Shown here: one piece after another, positions 1-7,045 of the stretch | Layout: each line of letters opens with the position of its first letter | How positions within the stretch are numbered: position 1 is the stretch's first letter | NCBI RefSeq assembly: GCF_017104645.1 | Contig: NZ_JAAGPF010000059.1 | Span: forward strand, 1-32,238 | Origin: Burkholderia sp. Ac-20379 | Lineage (GTDB): Bacteria > Pseudomonadota > Gammaproteobacteria > Burkholderiales > Burkholderiaceae | Direction: 5' to 3' | DNA: 32,238 nt | Program-made: the position numbers and the translations under genes | Notes under the pieces: model-generated | Told to the model about the DNA's origin: nothing | Seen by the model: the letters and a program-made list of their open reading frames with translations, nothing else | The model's database searches: none

Positions 1-722
1 TCGCGCAAAGCCGCGACGCGCCCGTCGCGGCCGGCGCGCAGGCCGTCGAGTGGCGTGCCGGTTTCGATCGCGGCGCCGCGCTCGCGCAGCAGCGCCGCGA
101 GCCCGAGGCAGAAGCGCCGGCAATCGGCGGTGTCCTCGCTCGGCGTGTGGATGCCGCCCGCGAACGTGTCGCGAACGCGCGCGAGCGACGGTTCGAGCGC
201 GATGCATGCGTCGATGTCGAGCGCATCCTGCTCGCAACCGAGCGCCCGCTGCAGTTCGAGCTGCCCGACCGCCTGCCGCATCGCGGCCGGATCGCGATGC
301 AGCACGAGCTTGCCCGAGCGCACGAAATCGAAATCGAGCGACGGCTCGGCCGCGATCAGCTCGTGCATCAGCGTGCGGCTCAGGAACGACAGCGACAGCA
401 GGTGCTGCGTCGTCAGCGCGCTGCGCGAGCGCGTGCAGGCCGCCAGGAACGAGAAGCACCAGCGCCATTGGTCGGGGTTCAGCGATGGTTGGAAGCGCAC
501 CGGCGCGTCGCGGCGCGCGAGCCAGCCGGGCAGCTTCGCGATCACGCCGGGGCCGGCCAGCGGCGCGACGTAGCTGTAGGACAGTTGACCGCCGTTGGCG
601 GCGCTCGTCTCGCTGGCGACCTCGTCGCGACGGTCGATCACGGTGACCGTATGTCCGGCCCGCTGCAGGTAGTACGCGCTCGACAGGCCGACGACGCCCG
701 CGCCGACGATCAGGATATGCAT
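1..722 (-). CDS. dadA: D-amino acid dehydrogenase, FAD-dependent (partial, 5' part)
   Basis: This is the first 240 codons of a DadA-type flavoenzyme, which oxidatively deaminates D-amino acids at the inner face of the cytoplasmic membrane and passes electrons to the respiratory chain. Translation from 722 begins with the FAD-binding motif GAGVVGLSSAYYL (residues 7-19), the acidic residue ending strand 2 (D30), and the DadA hallmark ETSAANGGQLS (about residues 36-46), close to SAANAGQIS of E. coli DadA. A GGAG Shine-Dalgarno lies 7 bases before the ATG. The remaining part, including the substrate-binding and C-terminal FAD regions, lies beyond the left edge. It follows the GlxA-type regulator on the same strand after 105 bases, so the two may be co-transcribed. 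A role on one specific substrate, for example cis-4-hydroxy-D-proline instead of D-alanine, cannot be excluded. Confidence 0.88.
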   Translation of the reverse strand, partial: MHILIVGAGVVGLSSAYYLQRAGHTVTVIDRRDEVASETSAANGGQLSYSYVAPLAGPGVIAKLPGWLARRDAPVRFQPSLNPDQWRWCFSFLAACTRSRSALTTQHLLSLSFLSRTLMHELIAAEPSLDFDFVRSGKLVLHRDPAAMRQAVGQLELQRALGCEQDALDIDACIALEPSLARVRDTFAGGIHTPSEDTADCRRFCLGLAALLRERGAAIETGTPLDGLRAGRDGRVAALR

Positions 723-827
723 GCCGTTCTCCAGGCTTCCAGGTTGAATCGCAACCGATTCGGAACACTGTAGGGCGCGCGGCGCGGCGCGCATTGCATG
801 ACGCTGCCCGAAAATAGAAGAATTGCG

Positions 828-1973
828 TCAGGCCGGCGCGGGCGGATCTGCGTGATCGGCCTCGGTGCGTTCGCCGCCCGCGCCGGCCTTGCGCGCGCCG
901 CGCAGCTTGCCCGGCGTCACGCCGTAGGCCTCGCGGAACACGCGGATGAAATGCGCCGAATCGGAGAAGCCGCATTCGTAGGCGATGTCGGTGATGCGCC
1001 GCGTCGTGTTGACCAGCATCCAGCGCGCGTAGCGCAGCCGCATGCGACGGTAGAACTCGTTCGGCGAGCAGCGCATCTCGGCCGCGAACGCGCGTTCGAG
1101 ATGGCGCACGCTGCTGCCCGTCATACGCGCGATCACGGCGATCGTCAGCGGCGCTTCGAGGTTTTCCTCCATCAGCAGCACCGCGTGGCGCACCGTCGCG
1201 TCGTCCACCGACAGATAGCCGAGCGCCGCGCGCCGCTCGACGAACGACGCGCCGCTCCGCCGGCTGACCGTCATCTGGTGGATCACCTTCGAGGCGCGAT
1301 CCGGCCCGCAATGCAGCGTGATCAGCCGCGCGGCCAGTTCGACGATCGAGATGCCGCCGGCGCACGTGACGCGGTCGCCGTCGATCAGGTAATCGGCGTG
1401 CGTGACGAGCCGCAGCGACGGGAACAGGCGGCGGTAGTCGTCCACATGGAAGCTGTGGATGCAGGCCACGCGGTCGTTCATGAGGCCCGCGCGCGCCAGC
1501 ACGAAGCTGCCCGTGCAGAGGCCGATCAGCGGCGTGCCGGCCTCGGCCGCGCGCAGCAGGTAGTCGCGGTAGCGCGGGTCGGTTTGATCGAGGTGCGGCA
1601 GCAGCCCGCCGATCACCGCCACGTAGTCGAAGCGCGACGGATCGGGAAACGGCGTTTGCACCGGCACCGGAATGCCGCAGCTCGATTCGATCGTCTCGCC
1701 CTCGACGCCGACGATGGTCCAGAGGCAGCGCAACTGGCGGCTCTGGTCGCCGCGATCGGCCGCGTGACGCAGCGCGTCGCACAGCCCGGCCAGCGACAGC
1801 AGCGGGAATTTCGGCCACAGCACGATCGCCACGCTCAGTTCCGCGCCGGCCGAGCGGCTCGGCCGCGTGTCGCCGGTGGCGGCGCGCGCGTCGAGCGCAT
1901 CGACGAGCGGCGCGCTCGACGGGCTTTCCGGAGAGGGTGGGGGTGGAGGCAAGGCGGCGTCGGCGTGGGGCAT
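828..1973 (-). CDS. GlxA-family AraC-type transcriptional regulator with DJ-1/PfpI domain
   Basis: A 381-residue two-domain regulator. Residues about 46-225 form a DJ-1/PfpI (class I glutamine amidotransferase-like) sensor domain with the nucleophile-elbow-like GLCTGSFVLA (Cys153). Residues about 272-362 are an AraC/XylS double helix-turn-helix ending in the typical ITDIAYECGFSDSAHFIRVF. The family includes GbdR, CdhR and ArgR, which activate amino acid, betaine or carnitine catabolism in response to small metabolites. The first 45 residues are proline- and alanine-rich with no family similarity, and no Shine-Dalgarno precedes the ATG at 1973, so the true start could be a downstream non-ATG codon. 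The gene is upstream of and co-oriented with dadA and divergent from a binding-protein gene, so both are plausible targets. The inducer is unknown. Confidence 0.87.
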   Translation of the reverse strand: MPHADAALPPPPPSPESPSSAPLVDALDARAATGDTRPSRSAGAELSVAIVLWPKFPLLSLAGLCDALRHAADRGDQSRQLRCLWTIVGVEGETIESSCGIPVPVQTPFPDPSRFDYVAVIGGLLPHLDQTDPRYRDYLLRAAEAGTPLIGLCTGSFVLARAGLMNDRVACIHSFHVDDYRRLFPSLRLVTHADYLIDGDRVTCAGGISIVELAARLITLHCGPDRASKVIHQMTVSRRSGASFVERRAALGYLSVDDATVRHAVLLMEENLEAPLTIAVIARMTGSSVRHLERAFAAEMRCSPNEFYRRMRLRYARWMLVNTTRRITDIAYECGFSDSAHFIRVFREAYGVTPGKLRGARKAGAGGERTEADHADPPAPA

Positions 1974-2285
1974 GCGCGAACTCGGCGGCGTGGCGTGGGG
2001 CTGGGCGTGGCGGCGAAGGCTGCCTGCGCCGATTGTATGCCGCGCGCGGGCCGGCGCCCCGCGCCTGACGCATTTGTTCTATTTCCGGGCAGAACGATTC
2101 AATGCCGCCGCTTTGTGGCTGCCTACAGTCGATCCCGTCGACGCAGCACCGCGCACCGCTTCCGGTGCACGGGATTTCCAGGTCAGACGAAAGCCGCCCG
2201 GCGCGCGAGGCCGGCCGCGTCTGCCCCGGCGGCGGGCTTCCAGTGCCTGCGCCGGTCCATAGTCATCACATCAGGCGGGTGAAGC
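1974..2285. promoter_or_regulatory. Divergent intergenic region with candidate operator
   Basis: This 312-base gap separates the divergent regulator and binding-protein genes. An AT-richer patch at about 2070-2100 holds an inverted repeat, GTTCT at 2076-2080 and AGAAC at 2091-2095 with a 10-base spacer. A second inverted repeat, GCACCG at 2153-2158 and CGGTGC at 2163-2168, could form a small hairpin. Either could bind a regulator, but assignment to the neighbouring GlxA-type protein is inference. No convincing -35/-10 pair was found. Confidence 0.3.
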
Positions 2286-3461
2286 ATGAACAACAACAGC
2301 GTAACGGGACGCCGCGTGCGCGCGGCCGGCAAGCTTGCGGCAGCCGCGACCGCGGCGGGCGTGGCGTGCGCCTTCGCGGCGACGGCCGCTCACGCAGACG
2401 ACGCCGTCAAGATCGGCGAGGCGGCGCCCGTGACCGGGCCGGCCTCGTATCTCGGCAAGGACACCGAGAACGGCGCGCGGCTCGCGATCGAGGAGATCAA
2501 CCGGGCCGGGCTCGTGATCGGCGGGCGCAAGGTGACGCTCGCGTTCGATGCCCAGGACGACGCCGGCGATCCGCGCCAGGCCACCCAGGTGGCGCAGAAG
2601 CTGGTCGACGACAAGGTGGTGGCCGTGGTGGGCCACATGCAGTCCGGCTCGACGATCCCGGCCTCGAAGATCTATCACGACGCTGGCATCGTGCAGGTGT
2701 CGCCGTCGGCCACCAATCCCGCCTACACGCAGCAGGGCTTCAAGACCGCCTACCGGGTGGTGGCGACCGACGCCCAGCAGGGCCCGACGCTGGCCGACTA
2801 CGCGGCGCGCACGCTGCACGTGAAATCGGTGGCGATCGTCGACGATTCCACCGCCTACGGGCAGGGGCTGGCCGTCGAGTTCGAGAAGCGCGCGAAGGCC
2901 GACGGCATCGCCGTGCTGTCGCACGATGCGAGCACCGACAAGGCCGTCGATTTCCGCGCGATCCTCACCAAGATCAAGGGCGAGAAGCCCGACGCGATCA
3001 TGTACGGCGGCCTCGACGGCACCGGCGGCCCGTTCGTCAAGCAGGCGCGCGCGCTCGGCATGACGATCAAGGTGCTGGCCGGCGATGGCCTGTGCGCCGA
3101 CGACCTCGCGAAGCTGGCCGGCGAGGCGGCCGACGACGTGGTTTGCTCGATCGCCGGCGCGCCGCTGCTGAAGATGGCCGGCGGCCCCGCGTTCGTCGAG
3201 CGCTACAAGACGCGCTTCGGCTATGCGCCGGTGCTGAACTCGCCGTTCGCCTACGACGCCGTGGGCATCGTCGTCGACGCCATGAAGCGCGCGCAATCGA
3301 CCGAGCCGGCGAAGATCCTGGCCGCGATGCCGGCCACGCATTACCAGGGCGTGCTCGGGTTGACCGAGTTCGACGCGAACGGCGATCTGAAGCACGGCGT
3401 GATCTCGCTGTACCGCTACGTCGGCGGCAAGCAGACCTTGCTGGGCGTGGTGGAGAAGTAA
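2286..3461 (+). CDS. Branched-chain amino acid ABC transporter periplasmic binding protein (LivK/LivJ-like)
   Basis: A 391-residue type I periplasmic binding protein, the usual length for the LivJ/LivK family. It has an arginine-rich n-region, an alanine-rich hydrophobic segment and a probable signal peptidase I site after AHA (residue 37). The mature protein starts DDAVKIGEAAPVTGPASYLG, the family N-terminus, followed by the GARLAIEEIN motif. It should bind a branched-chain amino acid or related small ligand in the periplasm and deliver it to a LivHMGF permease. No permease or ATPase gene is nearby, so it must share one encoded elsewhere. A weak Shine-Dalgarno (GGGTGA) precedes the ATG. A strong bidirectional terminator follows the stop after 6 bases, so it is transcribed alone. 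The actual ligand is not deducible. Confidence 0.9.
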   Translation: MNNNSVTGRRVRAAGKLAAAATAAGVACAFAATAAHADDAVKIGEAAPVTGPASYLGKDTENGARLAIEEINRAGLVIGGRKVTLAFDAQDDAGDPRQATQVAQKLVDDKVVAVVGHMQSGSTIPASKIYHDAGIVQVSPSATNPAYTQQGFKTAYRVVATDAQQGPTLADYAARTLHVKSVAIVDDSTAYGQGLAVEFEKRAKADGIAVLSHDASTDKAVDFRAILTKIKGEKPDAIMYGGLDGTGGPFVKQARALGMTIKVLAGDGLCADDLAKLAGEAADDVVCSIAGAPLLKMAGGPAFVERYKTRFGYAPVLNSPFAYDAVGIVVDAMKRAQSTEPAKILAAMPATHYQGVLGLTEFDANGDLKHGVISLYRYVGGKQTLLGVVEK

Positions 3462-3467
3462 ACGCAA

Positions 3468-3495
3468 AAAGCCCGGTCGGGAGACCGGGCTTTCT
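3468..3495. terminator. Bidirectional Rho-independent terminator
   Basis: AAAGCCCGGTC (3468-3478) pairs perfectly with GACCGGGCTTT (3483-3493) around a GGGA loop. The stem is flanked by A-rich sequence on one side and TTTCT on the other. It lies between the convergent binding-protein and FAD-dehydrogenase genes and can serve both. It uses the same stem sequence as the tRNA-Lys terminator at 6082-6113. Confidence 0.85.
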
Positions 3496-3527
3496 CGGGT
3501 TCGACGCAGCGTGCCGGGGTGGCCCGC

Positions 3528-5138
3528 TTATTTCGTCATGTCGAGCGCCACCGCCTGCGCCACTTCGATGCCGTCGATCGCGGCCGAGTAGATGCCGCCC
3601 GCATAGCCCGCGCCTTCGCCGGCCGGGTACAGGCCCTCGACGTTCATGCTTTGATAGTTATCCTTGCGACGCACGCGGATCGGCGACGACGTGCGCGTTT
3701 CCACGCCCGTGAGCACCGCGTCGTGCATCGCGAAGCCCGAGATCTTCTTGTCGATCTGCGGCAGCGCCTCGCGGATCGCCTCGATCACGTAGTCGGGCAG
3801 GGCGGTGCTGAGGTCGGTCGGGTTCACGCCCGGTTTGTACGACGGCACCACCGAGCCGAGCGAGGTCGACGGCCGGCCGGCGATGAAATCGCCCACCAGT
3901 TGGCCCGGCGCGCGGTAATCGCCGCCGCCCAGTTCGAACGCGCGCTCTTCCCATTTGCGCTGGAACGCGATGCCGGCCATCGGGCCGCCCGGGTAATCCT
4001 CCGGCGTGATGCCCACCACGATGCCCGCGTTCGCGTTGCGCTCGGCGCGCGAATACTGGCTCATGCCGTTCGTGACCACGCGGCCCGGCTCGGACGTGGC
4101 CGCCACCACCGTGCCGCCCGGGCACATGCAGAAGCTGTACACCGCGCGGCCGTTGTTGGCGTGGTGCACCACCTTGTAGTCGGCCGCGCCGAGCAGCTTG
4201 TTGCCGGCGAACTTGCCGAAGCGGCTGCGGTCGATCAGCCCTTGCGGATGCTCGATGCGGAAGCCGAGCGAGAACGGCTTCGCCTCGATGTATACGCCGC
4301 GGTCGTTCAGCATCTGGAACGTGTCGCGCGCGCTGTGGCCCACGGCCAGCACCACGTGGTCGCAGCGCAGCGTTTCGCCGTTCGACAGCTTGAGCGCGCG
4401 CACCTTGCCCTGATCGATCTCGATGTCGTCCACGCGCGTCTCGAAGCGCACTTCGCCGCCGAGCTCGTGGATCGTCGCGCGCATCTTCTCCACCATGCTG
4501 ACGAGGCGGAACGTGCCGATGTGCGGGCGGCTCAGGTAGAGGATGTCCTCCGGCGCGCCTGCCTTGACGAACTCCTCGAGCACCTTGCGGCCGTAGTGGT
4601 TCGGATCCTTGATCTGGCTGTACAGCTTGCCGTCGGAGAACGTGCCGGCGCCGCCTTCGCCGAACTGCACGTTCGATTCCGGATTGAGCACGCTCTTGCG
4701 CCACAGTCCGAAGGTGTCCTTGGTGCGTTCGCGCACGGCCTTGCCGCGCTCGAGGATGATCGGACGGAAGCCCATCTGCGCCAGGATCAGCCCGGCGAAC
4801 AGGCCGCACGGCCCCATGCCGATCACGACCGGGCGCAGCGCCGTGCCGTGCTCGGGCGCCTTCGCGACGAAGCGGTAGGCCATGTCGGGCGTCGGGCCGC
4901 AGTGCGGCTTGCCGGCAATCTGCCTGAGCGCCGCGGCTTCGTTCTCGACCTCGAGGTCGACGATGTACGTGAGCTTGATGTCCGAGCGCTTGCGGGCGTC
5001 GTGCGCGCGGCGAAACACGTTGAAGCGCAGCAGCGCCTCGGCGCCCACGCCGAGCTCGTCCAGGCGCGCGCGGATCGCCGCTTCGAGATCGCTCTCGGCA
5101 TGGTCGAGGGGGAGTTTGATTTCGCTTAGCCGTAACAT
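3528..5138 (-). CDS. FAD-dependent dehydrogenase/oxidoreductase (COG2509-type)
   Basis: A 536-residue soluble flavoprotein. After an N-terminal domain of about 100 residues rich in charged residues comes a Rossmann-type dinucleotide-binding motif (GMGPCG, residues 107-112), ending with the acidic E130 that should contact the ribose. Conserved-looking blocks follow: VQFGEGGAGTFSDGKLYSQI, the AVGHSARDTF segment, the Cys-containing SFCMCPGGTVVAATSEPG, and a C-terminal LYPAGEGAGYAGGIYSAAID block that closes the FAD site. This architecture fits the uncharacterised FAD-dependent dehydrogenase family COG2509; the substrate is unknown. The gene stands alone, ends at the bidirectional terminator at 3468-3495, and starts at 5138. 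An upstream Shine-Dalgarno is not obvious. Its conserved Cys pair (FCMC) and GEGAGYAGGI motif are the most informative leads. Confidence 0.82.
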   Translation of the reverse strand: MLRLSEIKLPLDHAESDLEAAIRARLDELGVGAEALLRFNVFRRAHDARKRSDIKLTYIVDLEVENEAAALRQIAGKPHCGPTPDMAYRFVAKAPEHGTALRPVVIGMGPCGLFAGLILAQMGFRPIILERGKAVRERTKDTFGLWRKSVLNPESNVQFGEGGAGTFSDGKLYSQIKDPNHYGRKVLEEFVKAGAPEDILYLSRPHIGTFRLVSMVEKMRATIHELGGEVRFETRVDDIEIDQGKVRALKLSNGETLRCDHVVLAVGHSARDTFQMLNDRGVYIEAKPFSLGFRIEHPQGLIDRSRFGKFAGNKLLGAADYKVVHHANNGRAVYSFCMCPGGTVVAATSEPGRVVTNGMSQYSRAERNANAGIVVGITPEDYPGGPMAGIAFQRKWEERAFELGGGDYRAPGQLVGDFIAGRPSTSLGSVVPSYKPGVNPTDLSTALPDYVIEAIREALPQIDKKISGFAMHDAVLTGVETRTSSPIRVRRKDNYQSMNVEGLYPAGEGAGYAGGIYSAAIDGIEVAQAVALDMTK

Positions 5139-5398
5139 GGGGACTCGAATACTGTGGCCACGGCGTCGTGGCGGTGTTGAGACAGGCGGGCGGGGGCCTC
5201 GCGAGCATGCCGGATCTCGGCCCGCTCGCTCGTCCTTGCCGGTACGCGGCAGGCGGATCGAGGCAGGTCGGGTGGAGTCGGGGCCTGGCGGGTGCGTCGA
5301 TTCGAACGCCTCGCCGTGCGGGCCGCATGCATGGTTTCAGTCGGGCAGGATAGCATCCCGGTTCGATGCCGCGCCGGGTTTGCACCGGACGCGCCATC
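5139..5398 (-). promoter_or_regulatory. Upstream region of the FAD dehydrogenase gene, possible -10
   Basis: This GC-rich stretch holds no supportable gene. On the minus strand a TATCCT hexamer (plus positions 5347-5352) could be a -10 element about 210 bases before the dehydrogenase start, but no matching -35 was found 16-18 bases upstream. No other structure was seen. Confidence 0.2.
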
Positions 5399-5401
5399 AA
5401 G

Positions 5402-5429
5402 CAAAAAGCCCGGCTTTCGACCGGGCTTG
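5402..5429 (-). terminator. Rho-independent terminator (degenerate copy of the tRNA-Lys terminator)
   Basis: AAGCCCGG (5406-5413) pairs with CCGGGCTT (5421-5428) around a 7-base loop. Read on the minus strand the stem is followed by TTTTT. It differs from the perfect 14-bp version at 6082-6113 by one deleted base and lost T residues on the plus-strand side, so it is now effective mainly in the minus direction. Confidence 0.6.
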
Positions 5430-5447
5430 CTGTTCGATGCGGGCGTA

Positions 5448-5485
5448 TGCCAACCGGGATTCGAACCTGGGGCCGACGGATCACA
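5448..5485 (-). pseudogene. tRNA-Lys 3' fragment (T-arm and variable loop remnant)
   Basis: The minus strand contains ATCCGTCGG, then CCAGGTTCGAATCCCGG, matching the tRNA-Lys gene 680 bases away (ATCCGTTGG and ACAGGTTCGAATCCCGT). There is no recognisable D-arm, anticodon loop or 5' acceptor strand upstream, and the CCA end is absent, so it cannot make a tRNA. It shares even the A-C mismatch in the T-stem with the intact gene. It is therefore best read as a duplicated or recombined 3' tRNA segment and not an independent tRNA type. Confidence 0.6.
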
Positions 5486-5730
5486 CGCACGCACGGCCCG
5501 AAACATGTCCAATCCGGATCGGCGGGCATCCTACCGGTTATGGCGTTGAAACGCAAGGTATTCGGCGCCGGCGGGTTGCTGTCGGCATGGATGAATTGCC
5601 GTCCGCTTGTGGTATTTTCTTGGAAAAATTATTGCGGTTCAAAGCCTGAGAGACGGCCAATACACGGCGTGCGGAAACGGCGCCGGTATTGCCTGCCGAT
5701 TCGGATTGTCGTTCATTCTGACTGGAAATC

Positions 5731-6042
5731 ATGTCCAACGAAGCCAACCTGAATATTGCCGAGATTGCCTACGAATCCGGGGGCATCAAATTTCGCTACA
5801 CGAGAATGCTGTCCCCCGACGGAACGCGCTGGATTCGGCACGGCTTGTTCGTCGCGTATCACGAGAACGGCACGATTGCGTCCGAGGGCGACTACGTGCA
5901 GGGCAAGGAAGAGGGCGTGTGGCGGGATTTTCACGAATCCGGGAAGCCCGCGGCCGAGGGCGCTTATCTTGGCGGCGAGAAACATGGCCGCTGGCGGTAT
6001 TGGCGCGAGGACGGCAGTGAAGAGGCGGCTGAAACCTATTGA
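5731..6042 (+). CDS. MORN-repeat (YwqK-like) protein, possible antitoxin/immunity-type
   Basis: A 103-residue soluble protein with no signal peptide. It contains about three copies of the MORN_2/YwqK-type repeat: GLFVAYHENGTIASEGDYV (about residues 45-63), GVWRDFHESGKPAAEGAYL (about 68-86) and GRWRYWREDGS (about 91-101), separated by G-K/E-K-x-G turns. In Bacillus, YwqK is described as the antitoxin partner of YwqJ, and such repeats are common in orphan immunity-like proteins. No toxin gene is adjacent, so that role is inference. The upstream 150 bases are AT-richer than the surroundings, with a weak TTGTGG-N17-TATTGC promoter candidate at 5607-5635. The gene is enclosed by direct repeats A and B next to tRNA-Lys, suggesting acquisition. 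The terminator at 6082-6113 ends it on the plus strand. Confidence 0.75.
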   Translation: MSNEANLNIAEIAYESGGIKFRYTRMLSPDGTRWIRHGLFVAYHENGTIASEGDYVQGKEEGVWRDFHESGKPAAEGAYLGGEKHGRWRYWREDGSEEAAETY

Positions 6043-6078
6043 GCTTGGGTTTCTGCAAATCGGCTCGCCCGCGCCGCA

Positions 6079-6166
6079 AAGCAAAAAGCCCGGTCTTTCG
6101 ACCGGGCTTTTTGTTTGATGCTTTGGTAGGCCGTACGGGATTCGAACCTGTGACCAACGGATTAAA
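6079..6166. repeat. Direct repeat B (within tRNA-Lys and its terminator)
   Basis: This is the intact partner of the degenerate repeat at 5399-5485, in the same orientation. It spans the perfect terminator, the 3' acceptor, T-arm, variable loop and part of the anticodon arm of tRNA-Lys. Together the two copies bracket about 590 bases of unique sequence. Confidence 0.7.
6082..6113. terminator. Perfect bidirectional Rho-independent terminator
   Basis: CAAAAAGCCCGGTC (6082-6095) pairs without mismatch with GACCGGGCTTTTTG (6100-6113) around a TTTC loop. There are five T residues on either strand after the GC-rich core. It ends tRNA-Lys (and possibly the tol-pal-cpoB transcript) on the minus strand and the YwqK-like gene on the plus strand. 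Confidence 0.9.
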
Positions 6167-6199
6167 AGTCCGCTGCTCTACCAGCTGAGCTAACGACCC
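6124..6199 (-). tRNA. tRNA-Lys (anticodon TTT), CCA encoded
   Basis: A complete 76-base cloverleaf can be drawn. The acceptor is GGGTCGT/ACGGCCT, the D-arm contains GCTCAGCTGGTAGAGC, and the anticodon stem is GCGGA/TCCGT with loop CTTTTAA, giving anticodon TTT. The T-arm is ACAGG-TTCGAAT-CCCGT, and the discriminator A is followed by an encoded CCA. Two features are off-canonical: an A-C mismatch in the middle of the T-stem and a G1-T72 wobble at the top of the acceptor. The gene lies 76 bases downstream of cpoB on the same strand, as lysine tRNA genes also follow ybgF/cpoB in E. coli. Confidence 0.95.
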
Positions 6200-6275
6200 A
6201 AAGAGGCGAGATTATAGCCGCCGATTTTCGAGCCTGTCAAGCACTTGGCCCTCAACGGCGCAATTCCGCCGCCTG

Positions 6276-7025
6276 TTACTTGATCGAATCGATCTTCGCC
6301 TGCGCCGCGGATGCCGCGCTCGAGCCCTGGAACTGCGACACCACCTGCTCGAAGGTTTTCTTCGCGGCCGCTTTCTGGCCTTGTTCGAGCTGGTTCGTGC
6401 CGATCGCCACGAGGGCGTCGCCGGCGCGAGGATGCTGCGGGAAGGCCTTCACGAGCGCCTGCCAGGTCGCCGTCGAGCCCTTGTAGTCGCGCAGCGCGTA
6501 TTGCGCGTTGCCGAGCCAGTACTGCGCGACCGGTTGATACGGGCTTTGCGGATACTTCGAGATGAAGGCGCGGAACGAAGCGGCCGCGCCCTTGAAGTCG
6601 CCGCCGCGGAACTGCTGGGACGCCGCGTTGAACGCGTCCGTTTCCCCGGGCTGGACCGTCCCTTCGACGCCGTCCACCGTGGTCTGCTGCGGCTCGAACT
6701 TCTTGAGACGCGTGTCGAGATCGGTGTAGGCGTCGCGCTGTTGACGCTCGAGCGTCGTCAGGCGGTTGGTCAGATCCTCGTTCTGGCCGCGCAGCGTCGC
6801 AACCTGCTGGTTGAGCTGGTCGATACGGGCGGATTGATCGAGGATCGTGCGTTGCGCGGCCGACACCTGATTGGTCAGGTTGTCGGTGCGGCTACGCAGG
6901 TCGAGCACGGCGCGACGGGCTTCGTCGTCGTCGAACATGCCCGCGTGCGCGGGCGCCGCGCCAAGCGCGACACCCGCGACGCAGGCCGCGGCGGCTGCGC
7001 GCAGCCAGGGGAAGCGGTGCGTCAT
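6276..7025 (-). CDS. cpoB: Cell division coordinator CpoB (YbgF), Tol-Pal associated periplasmic TPR protein
   Basis: A 249-residue periplasmic protein that, in the known family, links peptidoglycan synthesis by PBP1B to Tol-driven outer membrane constriction at division. The signal peptide has a likely cleavage after AHA (residue 28). Residues about 35-110 form a polar coiled coil (the trimerisation region, with heptads such as RIDQLNQQVATLRGQ). Residues about 130-249 hold TPR-like repeats, including GDFKGAAASFRAFISKYPQS and YWLGNAQYALRDYKGS. An AAGGA Shine-Dalgarno precedes the ATG, and the gene starts 20 bases after pal, as the last protein gene of the tol-pal operon. The length matches E. 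coli CpoB (263) reasonably. No defect is visible. Confidence 0.95.
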   Translation of the reverse strand: MTHRFPWLRAAAAACVAGVALGAAPAHAGMFDDDEARRAVLDLRSRTDNLTNQVSAAQRTILDQSARIDQLNQQVATLRGQNEDLTNRLTTLERQQRDAYTDLDTRLKKFEPQQTTVDGVEGTVQPGETDAFNAASQQFRGGDFKGAAASFRAFISKYPQSPYQPVAQYWLGNAQYALRDYKGSTATWQALVKAFPQHPRAGDALVAIGTNQLEQGQKAAAKKTFEQVVSQFQGSSAASAAQAKIDSIK

Positions 7026-7045
7026 ACGGCGGTTCGTCCTTTAAC

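Larger units (their letters stand above)
5399..5485. repeat. Degenerate direct repeat A (tRNA-Lys 3' half plus terminator)
   Basis: This 87-base segment aligns with 6079-6166 at roughly 80% identity (about 16 mismatches and one 1-base gap by eye). The alignment covers a terminator hairpin, the spacer, and a sequence corresponding to the T-arm, variable loop and part of the anticodon stem of tRNA-Lys. The two copies are in the same orientation and enclose the 103-residue MORN/YwqK-like gene, which is the arrangement left by site-specific integration at a tRNA 3' end or by local duplication. Confidence 0.7.

Noticed and set aside
50-773. Long plus-strand open frames over the left edge
   Set aside because: They are antisense shadows in GC-rich DNA. 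The minus strand encodes a clear DadA with intact FAD motif and ribosome site, while the plus-strand products are Arg/Ala-rich without family features.
798-2282. 494-codon plus-strand frame opposite the GlxA-type regulator
   Set aside because: Low-complexity Arg/Ala/His-rich product running through the opposite strand of a recognisable regulator and its promoter region.
5290-5310. Another tRNA T-loop-like GATTCGAAC upstream of the islet
   Set aside because: The 9-base match has no pairing T-stem and no further similarity to tRNA-Lys, so it is likely chance.
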